From the NCBI GenBank assembly GCA_035610365.1, contig CM069432.1, positions 111,061,529 to 111,125,528 on the forward strand: DNA of 64,000 nt, in the 5' to 3' direction. The notes under the pieces are model-generated. The model searched no databases and had not been told where the DNA came from. It saw nothing but the letters and a program-made list of their open reading frames with translations. Below are positions 25,701-37,155 of the stretch, piece by piece. Origin of the DNA: Aquatica leii. Lineage: Eukaryota; Arthropoda; Insecta; Coleoptera; Lampyridae. A program made the translations under genes and the position numbers. How positions within the stretch are numbered: position 1 is the stretch's first letter; every line of letters begins with the position of its first letter.

Positions 25701-27025
25701 CAATTACGCGACAACATTTTTATGAAAGTTGTGAATAATAGAACTGGAAAATTTTTTTACGCTAATAGTGAAATTAAATTTTTTTCTTGATTTCATTAAT
25801 TTTGGTAACGGTTCGTTCTTGCACTTGCTTTATTAAGAACTGCAACTATGTTTCTAGAAAGTGGCCAAATTGCCTCCGCACAGTCAAACTTATATTTTTC
25901 AATTGTTGTATACAACGTATAAATTCAAGTAAAATTCCATTCGTTTTTTATTAACAAACTTTAAATAGAACAAACAGCTTTTTTAACAAAATTGTGATTT
26001 TAGCACAAATAAATTAATTTTAATATTCATTGAAAATGAAACGTGTTTAAAAATTAATTAATGTCTTTATATTTAAAAAAACAATATACAAGCTTATAAA
26101 AAATTATTGTTTTTAAAAAGAAAATACTTTCAAGCTTTTAACGAATAGAAAGCTAATAAACCATAACGTTCAAGATTTTACTGCTCGATTTACCGTAACA
26201 TCTTACTGAAATTTAAATATAGGTAAAGTAAATTATTAAAAATGAAATGTAGGTCAATCCGGTAACGATTTTTTTAAATGTCTTTGAAATAAGCTTATAA
26301 GAAACACGTCTTAGAAGCGCTATAAGTAGTTTTAATCTTTCGTTCAAATCTAACTTTGGTTTTAATAGAAAACTTTGTGTTATTAGAAACAGGTAACCGT
26401 GAAAAGCAAACTTATAACATTATTTAAACAAATTAATTTTTATTTTAAATGCGTCACAAAATTATGATTATAAGTAGATTTATAAGTTATGCAGTTGTTT
26501 AAGTGTTTATACATGTTTATTACGTTTTAATTTTGTTAGATAGTGTTTTTCTTTAATAATTGTAGTTTACAATTAAATAATATGTCACTTGGTTATGTAT
26601 TGTTCTATAAAACTCGTTAACAATTGTGTCCTTGCTTTAATGTTTTTACAGTTTTATATACAGAAAACGAGTTTCGCAATTTTTATCTACAAAACTTAAT
26701 GCCGTCCCACAGTCATAGTGCTGATGCACCAATAACTCAAATAGTCTTTGCTATCAAGAATTTTTAAAGTTTTTTATATTTATTATTAATTTTAATGGAT
26801 TTTAACAATTCGAACAATTTTTGTAATTTTTCTCTACTTCTTGTTCTTGTTCTTGTATAATTATTTTCTACTTGACACATTTGTTTTGGTAAACGATAAC
26901 GTGGCAAACGTAACATTGTATGTTCGTGTTTTTAAGAAATTCTTTATATAATAAGCTTTTGTATGATTAAATTGTTTTTCCGTCGATCGTTCATTAATAC
27001 TTGTATTAACGTATAATAATGTATC
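25701..27025. other. AT-rich non-coding stretch
   Basis: Nothing was recognised. Near 26975 the plus strand has GTTTTTCCGTCGATCGT, a 17-base match to the MITE-like repeat (minus-strand sequence near 28740), so a small third relic of that family may be present. Confidence 0.45.
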
Positions 27026-27066
27026 AAAAGTAGTGCGGTAATAGCCCCTATTACCGCACTACTTTT
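27026..27066. repeat. Perfect 19 bp hairpin
   Basis: AAAAGTAGTGCGGTAATAG (27026-27044) and its exact reverse complement (27048-27066) are separated by CCC. A perfect 19 bp stem with a 3-base loop is unexpected by chance. It may be the core of a palindromic MITE, since the flanks show weak further inverted similarity (ATTAACG and CGTTAAT-like words). Confidence 0.85.
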
Positions 27067-27659
27067 AAACCAATGAAATCAACGAATTTCTATTAACGCT
27101 CGCTTTTTTTTAACCAATAAAATCGTAGAAGAGAATTAAGATTTTTATGAGGTTACGTATATTGTATTAGTTAGCGTTTTTAAACAAAAAATAAATTAAA
27201 AAATTCACCTGTGCATTGTTATAATTAAACATTTCCAATAATTGTAGGTTAAGTAACCTGATCACTATAACGAAAACAAAATGATATACTTTGGAGTTAC
27301 CAAGATGCTAAAAGAAGCTGATAAATAAAGTTTTTATTAACAATAACTGTGGTCTACATCATCTGACTATTTTATGAGCACACAAATTGTCAGTTGGTTT
27401 TTATCGATGATTTTCAGTTGCTTTTACGGAGCCTTCCTGATAACAAAGTTGTGATGTTTGTATGTTATATAAAATGGTATATAAACATAATTATAAACAG
27501 ATTTTAGTTTATTACATAAATAACAACGTATATTTTGTATAAACCAATACTTATCATATAACTGTGTTGTAGTGATACACTCGTGTACTTCTTTTGCATA
27601 CATACCGAAAACATTACGTATTTATAAGAATAAAAGAGCATTTAGTTATCGTTACTTTC
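27067..27659. other. Non-coding stretch
   Basis: AT-rich. A short GC-richer part at 27340-27440 shows no recognised domain. Confidence 0.45.
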
Positions 27660-28560
27660 TTCGACATTACCTTCTTCATCTAAGCAACTACTTCTCTGAC
27701 ATTTGCACTAATTTGTAAAACATTGCTCATTATGCTTTGCTAAACTACACATGAACTTTTATCAGATTCAAATTGTATCGATAAGTTAGTAAACAGCATT
27801 TTTTTTAGTAAATCATAAACTAAAAAGTTTTACTAAAGAATTGTGTTACTAAAAATCAGCTTTTTGCATGCTGTTCATTTAAAAACTACAATGTAGCACA
27901 TTATGTTATGGTTAATAACACAAATCTATAATACCAATAAACGATTATGAATTTCTCGTATGTACATACCAGATTCTTTTCTTTAAATTGCCATTACGTA
28001 AATATTCTTATAAACAAAAGTAACACAACAATATGATAGAAAATATATATTTAATCTATAAGTAGGTGAACTAGTTTCTTCTCTCTAAAGCCATCATTCA
28101 TTAGGGACAACACTAAACTATAATTCGTGGCATTCTTGTACTCAAACCCAATCTGTCGTAAGAATTTGTTTATAACATCTGGTTCACCGTGGTAGTTTAA
28201 CATTCACTTACATTTTCCAAACTAAAATGTTTATTGTTAAAACTTTCTTATCTACAGAAGTAAATATGTATTAAAATTACCATTGTTTTTATCGTAGATT
28301 TTTAATGTTTCCTGGTTAGCCTATGGTTTTATTCCTAATAACAATATTCGTCATTTATGAACCATTTTTAAATGTATAAACACTTTATTTGCTTTATAAA
28401 TAATTTTGATTTGCTTTTTACATCTAGTTCAGCTTCTGTGTACAAAGAAAACAATCCCACGATTACCTTTCGGTTGATAAAGAGAACTTTTTAATGTTTC
28501 GAGATGTAATTTTCTTTGATTACCTAGCATACTTTTAATCGCATAAAACTAAAAAATTTT
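27660..28560 (-). pseudogene. Decayed DDE transposase, N-terminal part
   Basis: On the minus strand, broken segments look coding. PKGNRGIVFFVHR (about 28470) is followed by EPDVINKFLRQIGFEYKNAT (about 28170), then an acidic tail, CLDEEGNVEESNDN, with a stop (about 27640-27690). The middle segment resembles the helix-turn-helix region of the IS630/Tc1-like transposases common in arthropods, and an acidic C-terminus is also typical of them. Catalytic residues were not found. The assignment is tentative and rests on pattern resemblance. Confidence 0.4.
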
Positions 28561-28599
28561 TGCAAACATTGATATTTTCAAAACTAATTATAATCAATC

Positions 28600-28895
28600 C
28601 GATTAAAATTTAATTGACGCGTTGAGGTTATATAGCATTCCCATTACTTAAAAATCCCACTACCGTTGATACAAAAATAAAACAATTGTTTAGTATATAA
28701 AATTATAAGTAAATGCAAAAAATTAATAAGATACGATCGACGGAAAAACTTAAAAACCAACTTGTTTGATATATGCAATTAATAATCTCGACAACATTAA
28801 CGCCCTCGCTCGCTACGCTCGCTCGCGCGTGAAAATGTCTCGATTATTAATTGCCTTCATTACCAACCTTGTTGGTTAAATAACTATTACTACCG
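28600..28895 (-). repeat. MITE-like repeat copy B (uninterrupted)
   Basis: This is the second copy of the repeat split by the Gypsy element at 2486-2672 and 12045-12115. It contains an imperfect inverted repeat: GCAATTAATAATC (about 28776) faces GATTATTAATTGC (28841-28853), around a GC-rich core of CGCTCG and CTACGCTCG words at 28801-28832. Outer AACCAAC and GTTGGTT words (about 28756 and 28872) extend the stem. The folded structure fits a palindromic non-autonomous element. It lies between two decayed DDE transposase fragments on the same strand and could be related to them. Confidence 0.7.
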
Positions 28896-28899
28896 TTAT

Positions 28900-29560
28900 T
28901 AGTTTTGTTTTACGCATTTCATTCGTGGTTACTTTATTATTTTTGAGCCACAGTCGAGTGTTTTCCTTAGGTTCTGTTTGAGTTAAAAGTTTATTAATTT
29001 GTACACTGTAGTAAAGTGCATTGTGAATGATAACTACTATTAGGAGGCAAATTTGGAATCAATTATTTTTCGTCCACTGCATAAAGTTGGTATGTTTCAT
29101 ATCGCCATGATAGCCATCAAACATCGTTTTAGATTAAAAGATTAAACAACTATTGTTCACAAATCCGTATGATCCACTTGCATGCACAATAATGTCTCTG
29201 ACTTGCTCTGTCCGTATGATAAACACTTTTTCTTTGAATTACCAACACTAACACATATGGTGACGCATAAACGTATGTTTCTAAATATTGGTTTTTTTGC
29301 GCAAATAACGAGAACGTCAAGCAACAATATCCTAACGTTTTATTCATAATTTTCTTACATACTTCAGTCACAACTATCCAACGTAATTTTAGTTACACCT
29401 CCACTTTTTTTTCTTGAAACAAGATATTAGAATTAAAAATCGTTTTAATACGAAACGGAATGTGGTTGATTTGCTCGTTGCAGCAGCAGATAGGTTGGTT
29501 GCATTTTCTAAAGGTAAAGTTCATACAACCGCAATTTTCTGTTTTATCAAAGAAACTTAG
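28900..29560 (-). pseudogene. Decayed DDE transposase, C-terminal catalytic part
   Basis: Minus-strand translation in shifting frames gives RDIIVHASGSYGFVNN (about 29170), FDGYHGDMKHTNFMQW (about 29100) and YYSVQINKLLTQTEPKENTR (about 28990). These follow the order seen in the arthropod IS630/Tc1-like transposase family with HAGG, DYH-EMN and DNASYHS blocks. The DNA for the DNASYH block has decayed to a sequence without the aspartate. The open frame at 29150-29371 overlaps the gene in a different phase and is not the true frame. Function is surely lost. Confidence 0.6.
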
Positions 29561-30713
29561 ATTCCGTCTTGGTAAATAACAGCTAAAACAATACAGTAAG
29601 TAAGTAATGTAGAAATCTCTATCAAAAATTGATTATTATATTGACAATTAACACTGAATTAAATACAGATTTTAAAGTCATAAATACAAAGCAGTAATTG
29701 ATGTTGAAGTTATGGTACAAAAGTTGTACTTGTATTCTTGTGTACATTGTTTATAAATAAATAATAATTTAACAACGAAATTTTTTTTGGTAAAACATCA
29801 TGTACAGATGTAAACAAACAGAAGACAATCGATAAATTTTGATTATAATTTAAATTTTTAAGCGGATGGTATTTGCTACTTGTGATTAATTAAATTATTT
29901 AGCGCTTCAATTTTTAAAAGTTAATTTCATATTTTTTGGGAATCATGTTTACTTTAACACTGTACTTTTATTATATGTATTTATAAAGCTATAGATATAA
30001 ATCGTGCTATATATTTAAACTACGTGTTTAATAAAAACCGGATGGTCTTCCCTCATATCAAATTCTCCATGTTGAAACGAGAAAATCATTTTTGCCTTTG
30101 TACAAATTGAAAAATTAAAAATACAGCAATACTATGGAATTAAAATGACATTAACCTATTATTTAAACAATTCTGTTAAAGTTTTCATTAATAGATAAAA
30201 CTATACTGCATTCCAAATAAAAAGATTGTAAATAGGGTTACGTTTGCAGGCAGGTTTTTTATTATTTTAAAAAAGACAGAAATTTAAATAAATAAATATT
30301 TTTTTTGTAAATAACTAAAATTCTGATTAAAAATGTTTTTTTTTGTTAGATACTAGAAATAAATTAAATGTCTGTAATTCAAACAACAGCTTTATATAAG
30401 TTAAACTGTTTTTTTTATTTACAACAATTTTTATAGTTCCGATTTGATTCCCAAAGCGTAGATCGCGTGGATTGCTTGTGAGATATATCGCAAATGAGCG
30501 TTGACACGCGGTCAAGTGTACCGATAGAGTGAGTAACAATTTTACAAACATTTTACAATAATTATGTTTTTTAGAAGTAATATAACCAGCTTAAACCTCT
30601 TCAACCATGCAAAATACAAGTGACGGATGTTGTCTCAGTAACCAAATTCAATACGCGCAACAGCCTCTAAATTTCTACCCACAACAAATGTTACCATTTC
30701 AACAAAACTACCA
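29561..30713. other. AT-rich non-coding stretch
   Basis: No recognised domain or RNA. The only longer open frame (30327-30551, minus, 74 codons) has no recognisable family signature. Confidence 0.5.
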
Positions 30714-31770
30714 TTAACAAATTACTTCGCAAACACCAATCTTTGCGTTATCTACAACAATCTTTTCTTTTAAGTCGTTCCAAACTTGAAAAAAAAGTTT
30801 TTTGGATCTGATTTTGAACTCAACTCTCAACTTTAGTTTTTGCCATAAATTTTCAATAAGTGACAAATCGGAACACTGTGGGGGTGATTCTAACACCTAA
30901 ACGTTGTTTTATTAAATCATCGCAGTACCTCTCTTGATTGAAAAAATTAAATATTCTAAACCGTCTTTATGAAATTTTAATAAGGATGGCTCTAAAAACT
31001 TACTGCAATATCGAAATATAGTGACTACTATTTATGTGACGTTCATATAAATACACTTCCCTGACGCCTGACGTAGACATACAACCCCAGATCATAATGC
31101 TATCATTACCATATTTTACAGTAGCTATAAAGCAATCTGAGTTGTAGGCTTCGCCTACCTTTTTTCGCACGTATTGTTTTTTTAATTGCCCAAAAATCTA
31201 ACGCAAAATTATTTAAATTATGGATTGTAGATTTTTTTTGTAGGAGACAGCCTGTATAGTATTTAAAAAAAAAGTACAAAAGTTAACAATAATAAGCAAT
31301 ATTTTAAACACACCTCTAGTTTGGATTCATCTGACCATATAATTTTGACCCAATTATCTGCTGTTCAATTTTTTTATTGCTTGGTTCACAAAGGTCGTTT
31401 TTTCTGTGAACCTCTGTGAGATGAGGTTTACGTATCGCTTTGCATCCTTTTAACTTAACATCTACAAGATGTCTTTTTACATTTTTTGCAGAAACACTTA
31501 CTTTGTAATCCCGTAAAAGCTCATTAGTAAGGTATTTTAAAGATTTTTTTCGGTTTCGTAAAAGAATCCGTTCCAACAATCTGTTTTTTCTTGCCGAACT
31601 GATACGTTTTCATCCACTTTTGGGTTTGTTAACGAACAATCCGGTTTCTTTACGCCGTTTAATAGTGGTACGAACCGCACACCGAAAACATTTTATTTCA
31701 CTTGCAATTGCGTATGCAATAGCACAATTTGAGCACGTTTTGCTTTTGTTAATTCTTGCGTTTTTGGCAT
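30714..31770 (-). pseudogene. Tc1-like transposase (decayed, intron-like split)
   Basis: Tc1-like transposases cut and paste DNA at TA sites. The start MPKTQELTKAKRAQIV lies at 31770. It is followed by a helix-turn-helix region containing TGLFVNKPKSG, the second DNA-binding part (31316-31579), and the first catalytic D in IIWSDES (about 31330). After a 116 bp gap come IFGQ, QYVRKKVGEAYNSD (about 31165) and SIMIWGCMSTSGV (about 31085), then PPQCSDLSLIENLW (about 30865) and the C-terminus at 30714. The usual FQQDN block is shortened and its aspartate is not evident. Stops and shifts are present, for example near 31620, 31690 and 30940. Confidence 0.85.
31198..31313 (-). other. Intron-like 116 bp insertion in the transposase
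   Basis: Reading minus, the codons for SDESKLE end in GAG and are followed at once by GTGTGT. The segment ends GCGTTAG and the next codons encode IFGQ. Removing exactly this GT...AG piece joins the conserved block in phase 0, giving KLE-IFG as in related Tc1-like proteins. The length is not a multiple of three. It is AT-rich, as short insect introns are. A spliceosomal intron is the simplest reading, but an insertion in a dead copy is possible. Confidence 0.55.
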
Positions 31771-32059
31771 TAATTCCTATGTTTGAGTCATGAAATAAAA
31801 TTACAGCACAAAAATGTAAATAACAATAATAGTCGCACTTTATTTATATAGCGTTAAACATCAATCGTTGACGTACTAAAATATGTAGTAGTATTGTAAT
31901 TACTTGTTTTTTTAAAATGTTTTTTTTTTACACAATAGGGTTTTCTTATTGACCTTAAACTTAAATTGACCCAGACCGGTTTTCTTAGAAGTTTAATAAA
32001 ATCAATGTTGGGCATTTCCAAGAGTGTCTAATACGTTTGATCAAGGCCGTAATACTATT

Positions 32060-33720
32060 GAAAATATGGTCAATGACGACATGTCAACTACAAGCGATTT
32101 ATCTCAAATAATAGAACTAAATGAATTTCTATAAATGAAACGGTTACAGTTACAGTTACAGTCACAAACGTAAATCATACAAATCCGTCCATTTTACCGC
32201 CTAACATATTTCAACCCTTAAGTAATCAAAAAGCAAACACAGACAATACAAAGGCAGAAACTAAGATACAAATCCCAACATTCATACTCCATTACATAAA
32301 AATTATCAATCCACTGATTGAAAATCATATTTCCGAAATGAATTATCGATATTAACTTCTGCAAGGCAACAAATTAAAATTACAAATTAATAACTTAGTC
32401 GACCACAACACTATACGAGATGTTTTAGATGCCAACAAAGTTGCTAGACATACCTACAGCCTTGAAGAGAAGAACACTACCCGCGTTGTCTTAAAAAAAC
32501 TTACATCACACTAGAGATTTAGAATTCATAAAATCGGAACTGGCAGAAAAAAAAACCATGAAGTAGTGAACACTGTGAATGTTATAAATGGAGAAACTAA
32601 TAAAAAGAAAAATTTAATTTTTATAGATATCAAGCGTAAAGACAATACCAACAAAATTTTTAAAATAACCAGCATCGGAAACCCAATATTCATATTTGAA
32701 GAACCAATTAAAAAAACACAGATACCATAATGTAAAAATTGCCAGTGCTACGGACATACACGCTATAGATGCACTAGACTAGTACGCTGTGTAAAGTGTG
32801 CATGAGTTGCATGATTACCGCACTTCCAAAAAAAATCGCGATTATTGCTAGAGATAATGACCCAAAATTGTATAAGAAAAGAACCGATTGAAATCTCTAG
32901 AAAAAGATCATTCACAATCGCTTGGACCTGAAAATTTGCTACAAACTAATAATGAACTCAAACTAGTCATACAACATTTTATAACAATAGTTCAAAAAAC
33001 TGCCATTAAAACAACACTAATAATTGATAACAAAAAACAACAAGAAATGCGTCCCATTAAGTAAAAAAAATAGCTGAAAAAAATACGGCTACGACGAGAC
33101 AAAATACAAGATACCCATCTGACAAGAGACATCAAGCAACAACAGAACTCAAAGCATTAATCAAAGATTTAAAAAATGAACACTATGAAGAATATCTCAC
33201 AATCTTAAGTGCAGCAACCGACACAAATTACTTCCTCTGGATGGCAACCAGAAGAATAAAAGCCTAAGAACAGCCTATTTGTTCTTTGAAACAGCCAAAT
33301 AAAACATGTGCCCAATCAGATCAAAAAAAAGCAAACCTCTTTGCGCAGCACTTCAAGAGTGTTTTTCAGCTAATTGCTTTACAAAATTTCTATCAAAAGA
33401 GCAGCAGAAATACAAAACTTTTTAGATATGCCATACCAATTAGCATTGTTGTTACACTACTTTATAGTTAAGGAAGTTAAAAGCATGATCAGATAAACTC
33501 ATTCCTAAAAAAGCTTTTACAGACCTATTAGCTTACTGTCTGTGACAGGCAAAGTATTGGAAAAACTCTTAGCCGGACGACTAACATCCATCCTAGAAAA
33601 AAATAACATAATTCCAGACCATCAATTTTAGTTTAGGAAGGACCATGCTACTGTTCAACAAGCCCACCGAATACTCGATAACATACATCAAGCTTTTGAA
33701 GAGAAGAATGTCTTCAAACT
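32060..33720 (+). pseudogene. Jockey-type LINE fragment (ORF1 and start of RT)
   Basis: A non-LTR retrotransposon copy. ORF1 shows a YSLEEKNTTRVVLKKL segment (about 32458-32505), IKRKDNTNKIFKI near 32632, FEEPIKKTQIP near 32697, and a CX2CX4HX4C knuckle (CKNCQCYGHTRYRC, 32731-32772) followed by RCVKC. This order is the signature of Jockey-clade gag-like proteins. From about 33140 the ORF2 linker appears (TNYFLWMATRRIKA; SDQKKANLFAQHFKSVF), and from 33515 the first RT blocks (YRPISLLSVTGKVLEKLL; IIPDHQF). The endonuclease domain is missing and the copy stops before the RT active site. Many stops show long decay. Confidence 0.85.
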
Positions 33721-33730
33721 CAATTCTACA

Positions 33731-36700
33731 GAAACATTAAATTTATAAATAAAACGTATCCTCCTTAATTATACATTTAATTTTTTTCCGTGCTTAAATA
33801 ATCATAGCCATGTGCGGAAAAATTTCAATGTTTTTCAAGGTTTTGTCAAGCATAAAAAAGTATTTGCTTATTGAAATTTCAAACATTAAAAAACGAACGA
33901 ATGTGATGCTTTAACTAAGCAATTTACAAACAATCGACCGTGGTGTAGTGTATCCAATGGTCTTTCCAAGATCTCCTATTACGCTGAATTACACCGACAA
34001 ATAAAAGGTCCGTAACTCAAACCCAGCGGATGCCACTTCTAAAGATTTGTAACAATCCCCGCCGCTTTAATTAAAAACTAATAAAATAAATACTAATGTT
34101 CAACGGTATTCTAAGAAATACAAACAACAAATGTCATTCAAGAACCAAAATGTATTTATTTATTTTTTCTAAAAACAAAATAGTCGCAGGCCGGATTTGA
34201 ACCTAGATTATATATGGAATTCACTTTAAATAATAAATCAAATATCTAATAAACTGTTAATATTAGAAATTTTTTTTATTTGAATAAATTGTTAGGAAGA
34301 ATTATCTCTATAGAAGCTATAAGAATGATTCAAATTGTTTACATACGTACAAAATTGTAGGAGGAAAACTGTTAAAAATGACGGATACACCCACTTCCGG
34401 TTTCTTTATCACACTCATCTTTTGATAAAACTGAGAAAATATAAAAAGCCAGCTTCGTACAAAATTTCGGGGTACTAGGACTTTTGCTTCAAGAGTCAAG
34501 TAGGTATATTGTTGCACACACACACAGCACACACAGATACACACATTTTTTTACAAAAAAATGCGATCGCTATACTCTCCTTATAGGAAAATAATAGTAT
34601 AACAAACAACAAGTTTTATAAGTCGAATTTTATCCGAAACAACCAAGCGGCTCGTGTTTTAATGGTATCTGCGATAAAATTTGAATTTTTTATGTTTTTT
34701 ATATTTTTTAATATTTATTTTATATGTAAATAATAATTTCTACCTTTAAACTTTAAAAATTAATTGGCAGTTAGCTACCTTGCAAGTAACATTTGAAATG
34801 TAAATTTTAAGTTTAATGCTTTCATTTTTAAAATTAATTTAGTGAACCATTATTTTTTCGTTCACTAGCAATTTAATAACTTAATTTTAGATAAATCTAA
34901 ATGTTTATATATAAACAATGTAACACATCTTAAAAGTCAAACCGTAAAAAAGATTTATACAAAAAACTTGTTGCTTGTATTGTTGCATAAAAATACATAA
35001 TGATGGCGGTAAATTGTTTTAATGTAAACTGTAGAAAAAAAACAGATGTTTAATTCAAATTAGATTTAACTATTTTACATCTTCCTAAAACATAATACGA
35101 TGTGACAAAAAATTTGCAATAATCGCTACAAATATGTTACTAACAAAAATCTAACAAGGTAATTATAAGCAATTCTTGTCAATATGCAGGAATGGTTATT
35201 TCATTATTAATCCTATTAGTTTACACACGATAACAAATGCCTAAATCTCAAACTACTTGATCATGAATTATTTACTCGTTATTGTTTTTGAAGACGAAGC
35301 ATGTCATTATAAATATGAAAATGTTTTGTACTTAAATATTTTCTTTTATTGTAAAAAATCTTGGTTGACAGTAACTGTAAAATAAAATCTCTAAAATGTT
35401 TGTAGCTTAGAAAAATGTAATTAACTTATCTAAATGTCGTGGTAATAAAAGTCCCATCATATGCACAAATGTTATCTCAAACAAACATAACTTATTATAA
35501 AAACTACTATTTGAACTTTCAAGTATAAAAACAACACCAGTACTCAGTGGTAACGTTATATATAGTAAACAAAAGTATCTATAAGATTTACTAATCTTAC
35601 TTATTTAATAAAAATAAACTTAAATATTGCAAAAAAATTTAAATGAATAAATTAGGTTTAATATTTGACATGTCATTATAGCACTGAAATAGATGCTATA
35701 ATAACTTTACTTATATGAATGATCAAACTTAGAGTTATGGCAAATAAAATGCAAATAAAATTTGCAAATATAATGAAATATTACTACTTTCTAAATATAA
35801 TTTTCTCAATGCAAAATGTGTTCAAAAATAGACCAATGGCAATCGAGATTCAAGCTTCCCTACGTTTTTCTTAACTGCCTTCTTAAACGAAATAGATGTA
35901 ATCTGTTTTGGATTATGGTTAAGCGTTACCGATTTTATCTTTAAAAAAATTAGGTTATTTGCAAACGTTTGCAAAAGTCTTTAAATATATGTAATTTTGA
36001 GTTTTTTAAGTTTTTATTGTACATGGTATATTTCTTGTCGGATGTTTTATTTTATTATATTTAATCATAGTATTTACGAGGTATTTTACAAGCATAATAG
36101 TAAATATAAAAATTAAAAAAAAAATGTGTATTATTTACGTATAATGTGTTGTGTGTCAGAAATTATAAAACAAACGGGAGTTTTAAACGTTTTAAGCAAT
36201 AATTGTGTTTTTTAACAAAACTAAATGCAATTTTATAGAGATAACTTGTAGCTAAAATACTGTTTTGAAATAATTTTAACTAAAGGTATTTTAATATGTA
36301 TATATCTATATTTAATCATTGTCGCTTATATTGCATCTTATGTTTTACTTTGTTATTATTAGTATCTTATGATTAGATTGTTGCGTTTTTAAAGTATTAA
36401 AAAAGTTAATAAAAACAAAAATACTTGCTCGTAATTTCTTGATTAGCGTTTTGATAAATTATTTTTATAAATAAGAGTGTATCACTTTAAATATAATTGT
36501 TTGTGCAACTTTATGTCATTTTAATCAAATTAAGAAAGCAGAATCATAAAAACACTGATGCTAGTAAAAGTATAAAATTACACTTCTTGATACGTTTTTA
36601 ATTTTGACATTGTAGTTGTTATTTTTGCTAAAGTGTTTGATAGTTTCAAAATTTTTATTACATGCAACTTTATAATTTAATAATATATATATATATATAA

Positions 36701-37070
36701 TATATATTGTATATATATATATTAGCATTAGCATTTTCAAAAATAATAAACCCTATGTTATATAAACATAATTACTAACAACTAAATTAAAATAAAATGT
36801 TTATTTTTACATCTTTTCCGTTTTACTTTTATTACAAATACATTTCAATCTATTAACTGAAAAGGTTATATACATGTATAACACAGTATAGGTAAATAAA
36901 TCAACTAAAGCAAATTAAATATTTTTTCATAGTAATAATAGGCTACATACTATCTTACATTACACGATGCACAAAGCACAGAACAGAACCTACAAAATTG
37001 GTGAAGTATTTTATTTCAGCTCTATTAACAGTTGAAAGGAAGTAAATTGTGAGTCGTTATATTGTGCGAG
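33731..37070. other. AT-rich stretch with possible SINE traces
   Basis: No protein-coding signal. Near 33940 the plus strand has CGTGGTGTAGTG, like a tRNA A box, and near 34011-34025 AACTCAAACCC, like a B box, but they are about 70 bases apart. Near 34190-34205 the minus strand has GGTTCAAATCC, a B-box match without pairing stem flanks. These may be SINE remnants. A CA-rich run lies at 34514-34547 and a TA-rich microsatellite at 36682-36724. Confidence 0.4.
36682..36724. repeat. TA-rich microsatellite
   Basis: Alternating TA with a central ATTGTAT interruption over about 43 bases. Such runs are prone to slippage and to cruciform extrusion. Confidence 0.9.
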
Positions 37071-37074
37071 GGCT

Positions 37075-37149
37075 GATTGAGTCCTGTTGTTACAGTGTGA
37101 TGCAGGGGCGGTAGCGGGTGCCGAGGAGCTATGTCTTCCTCAATCGAGG
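37075..37149 (+). other. Possible first exon with splice donor
   Basis: A GC-rich island in otherwise AT-rich DNA. It contains an ATG at 37130 followed by codons for MSSSIE, then GG and a strong donor, GTGAGT, at 37150-37155. Short upstream frames end in stops. This is how a 5' exon with a short coding part can look, which would make the surrounding sequence a long first intron. No acceptor or downstream exon was identified in the window. It could equally be a transposon scrap. Confidence 0.25.
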
Positions 37150-37155
37150 GTGAGT

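Noticed and set aside
34190..34205. tRNA gene on minus (B-box-like GGTTCAAATCC)
   Set aside because: The flanks do not pair as a T stem and no A box or acceptor stem is found at the right distance.
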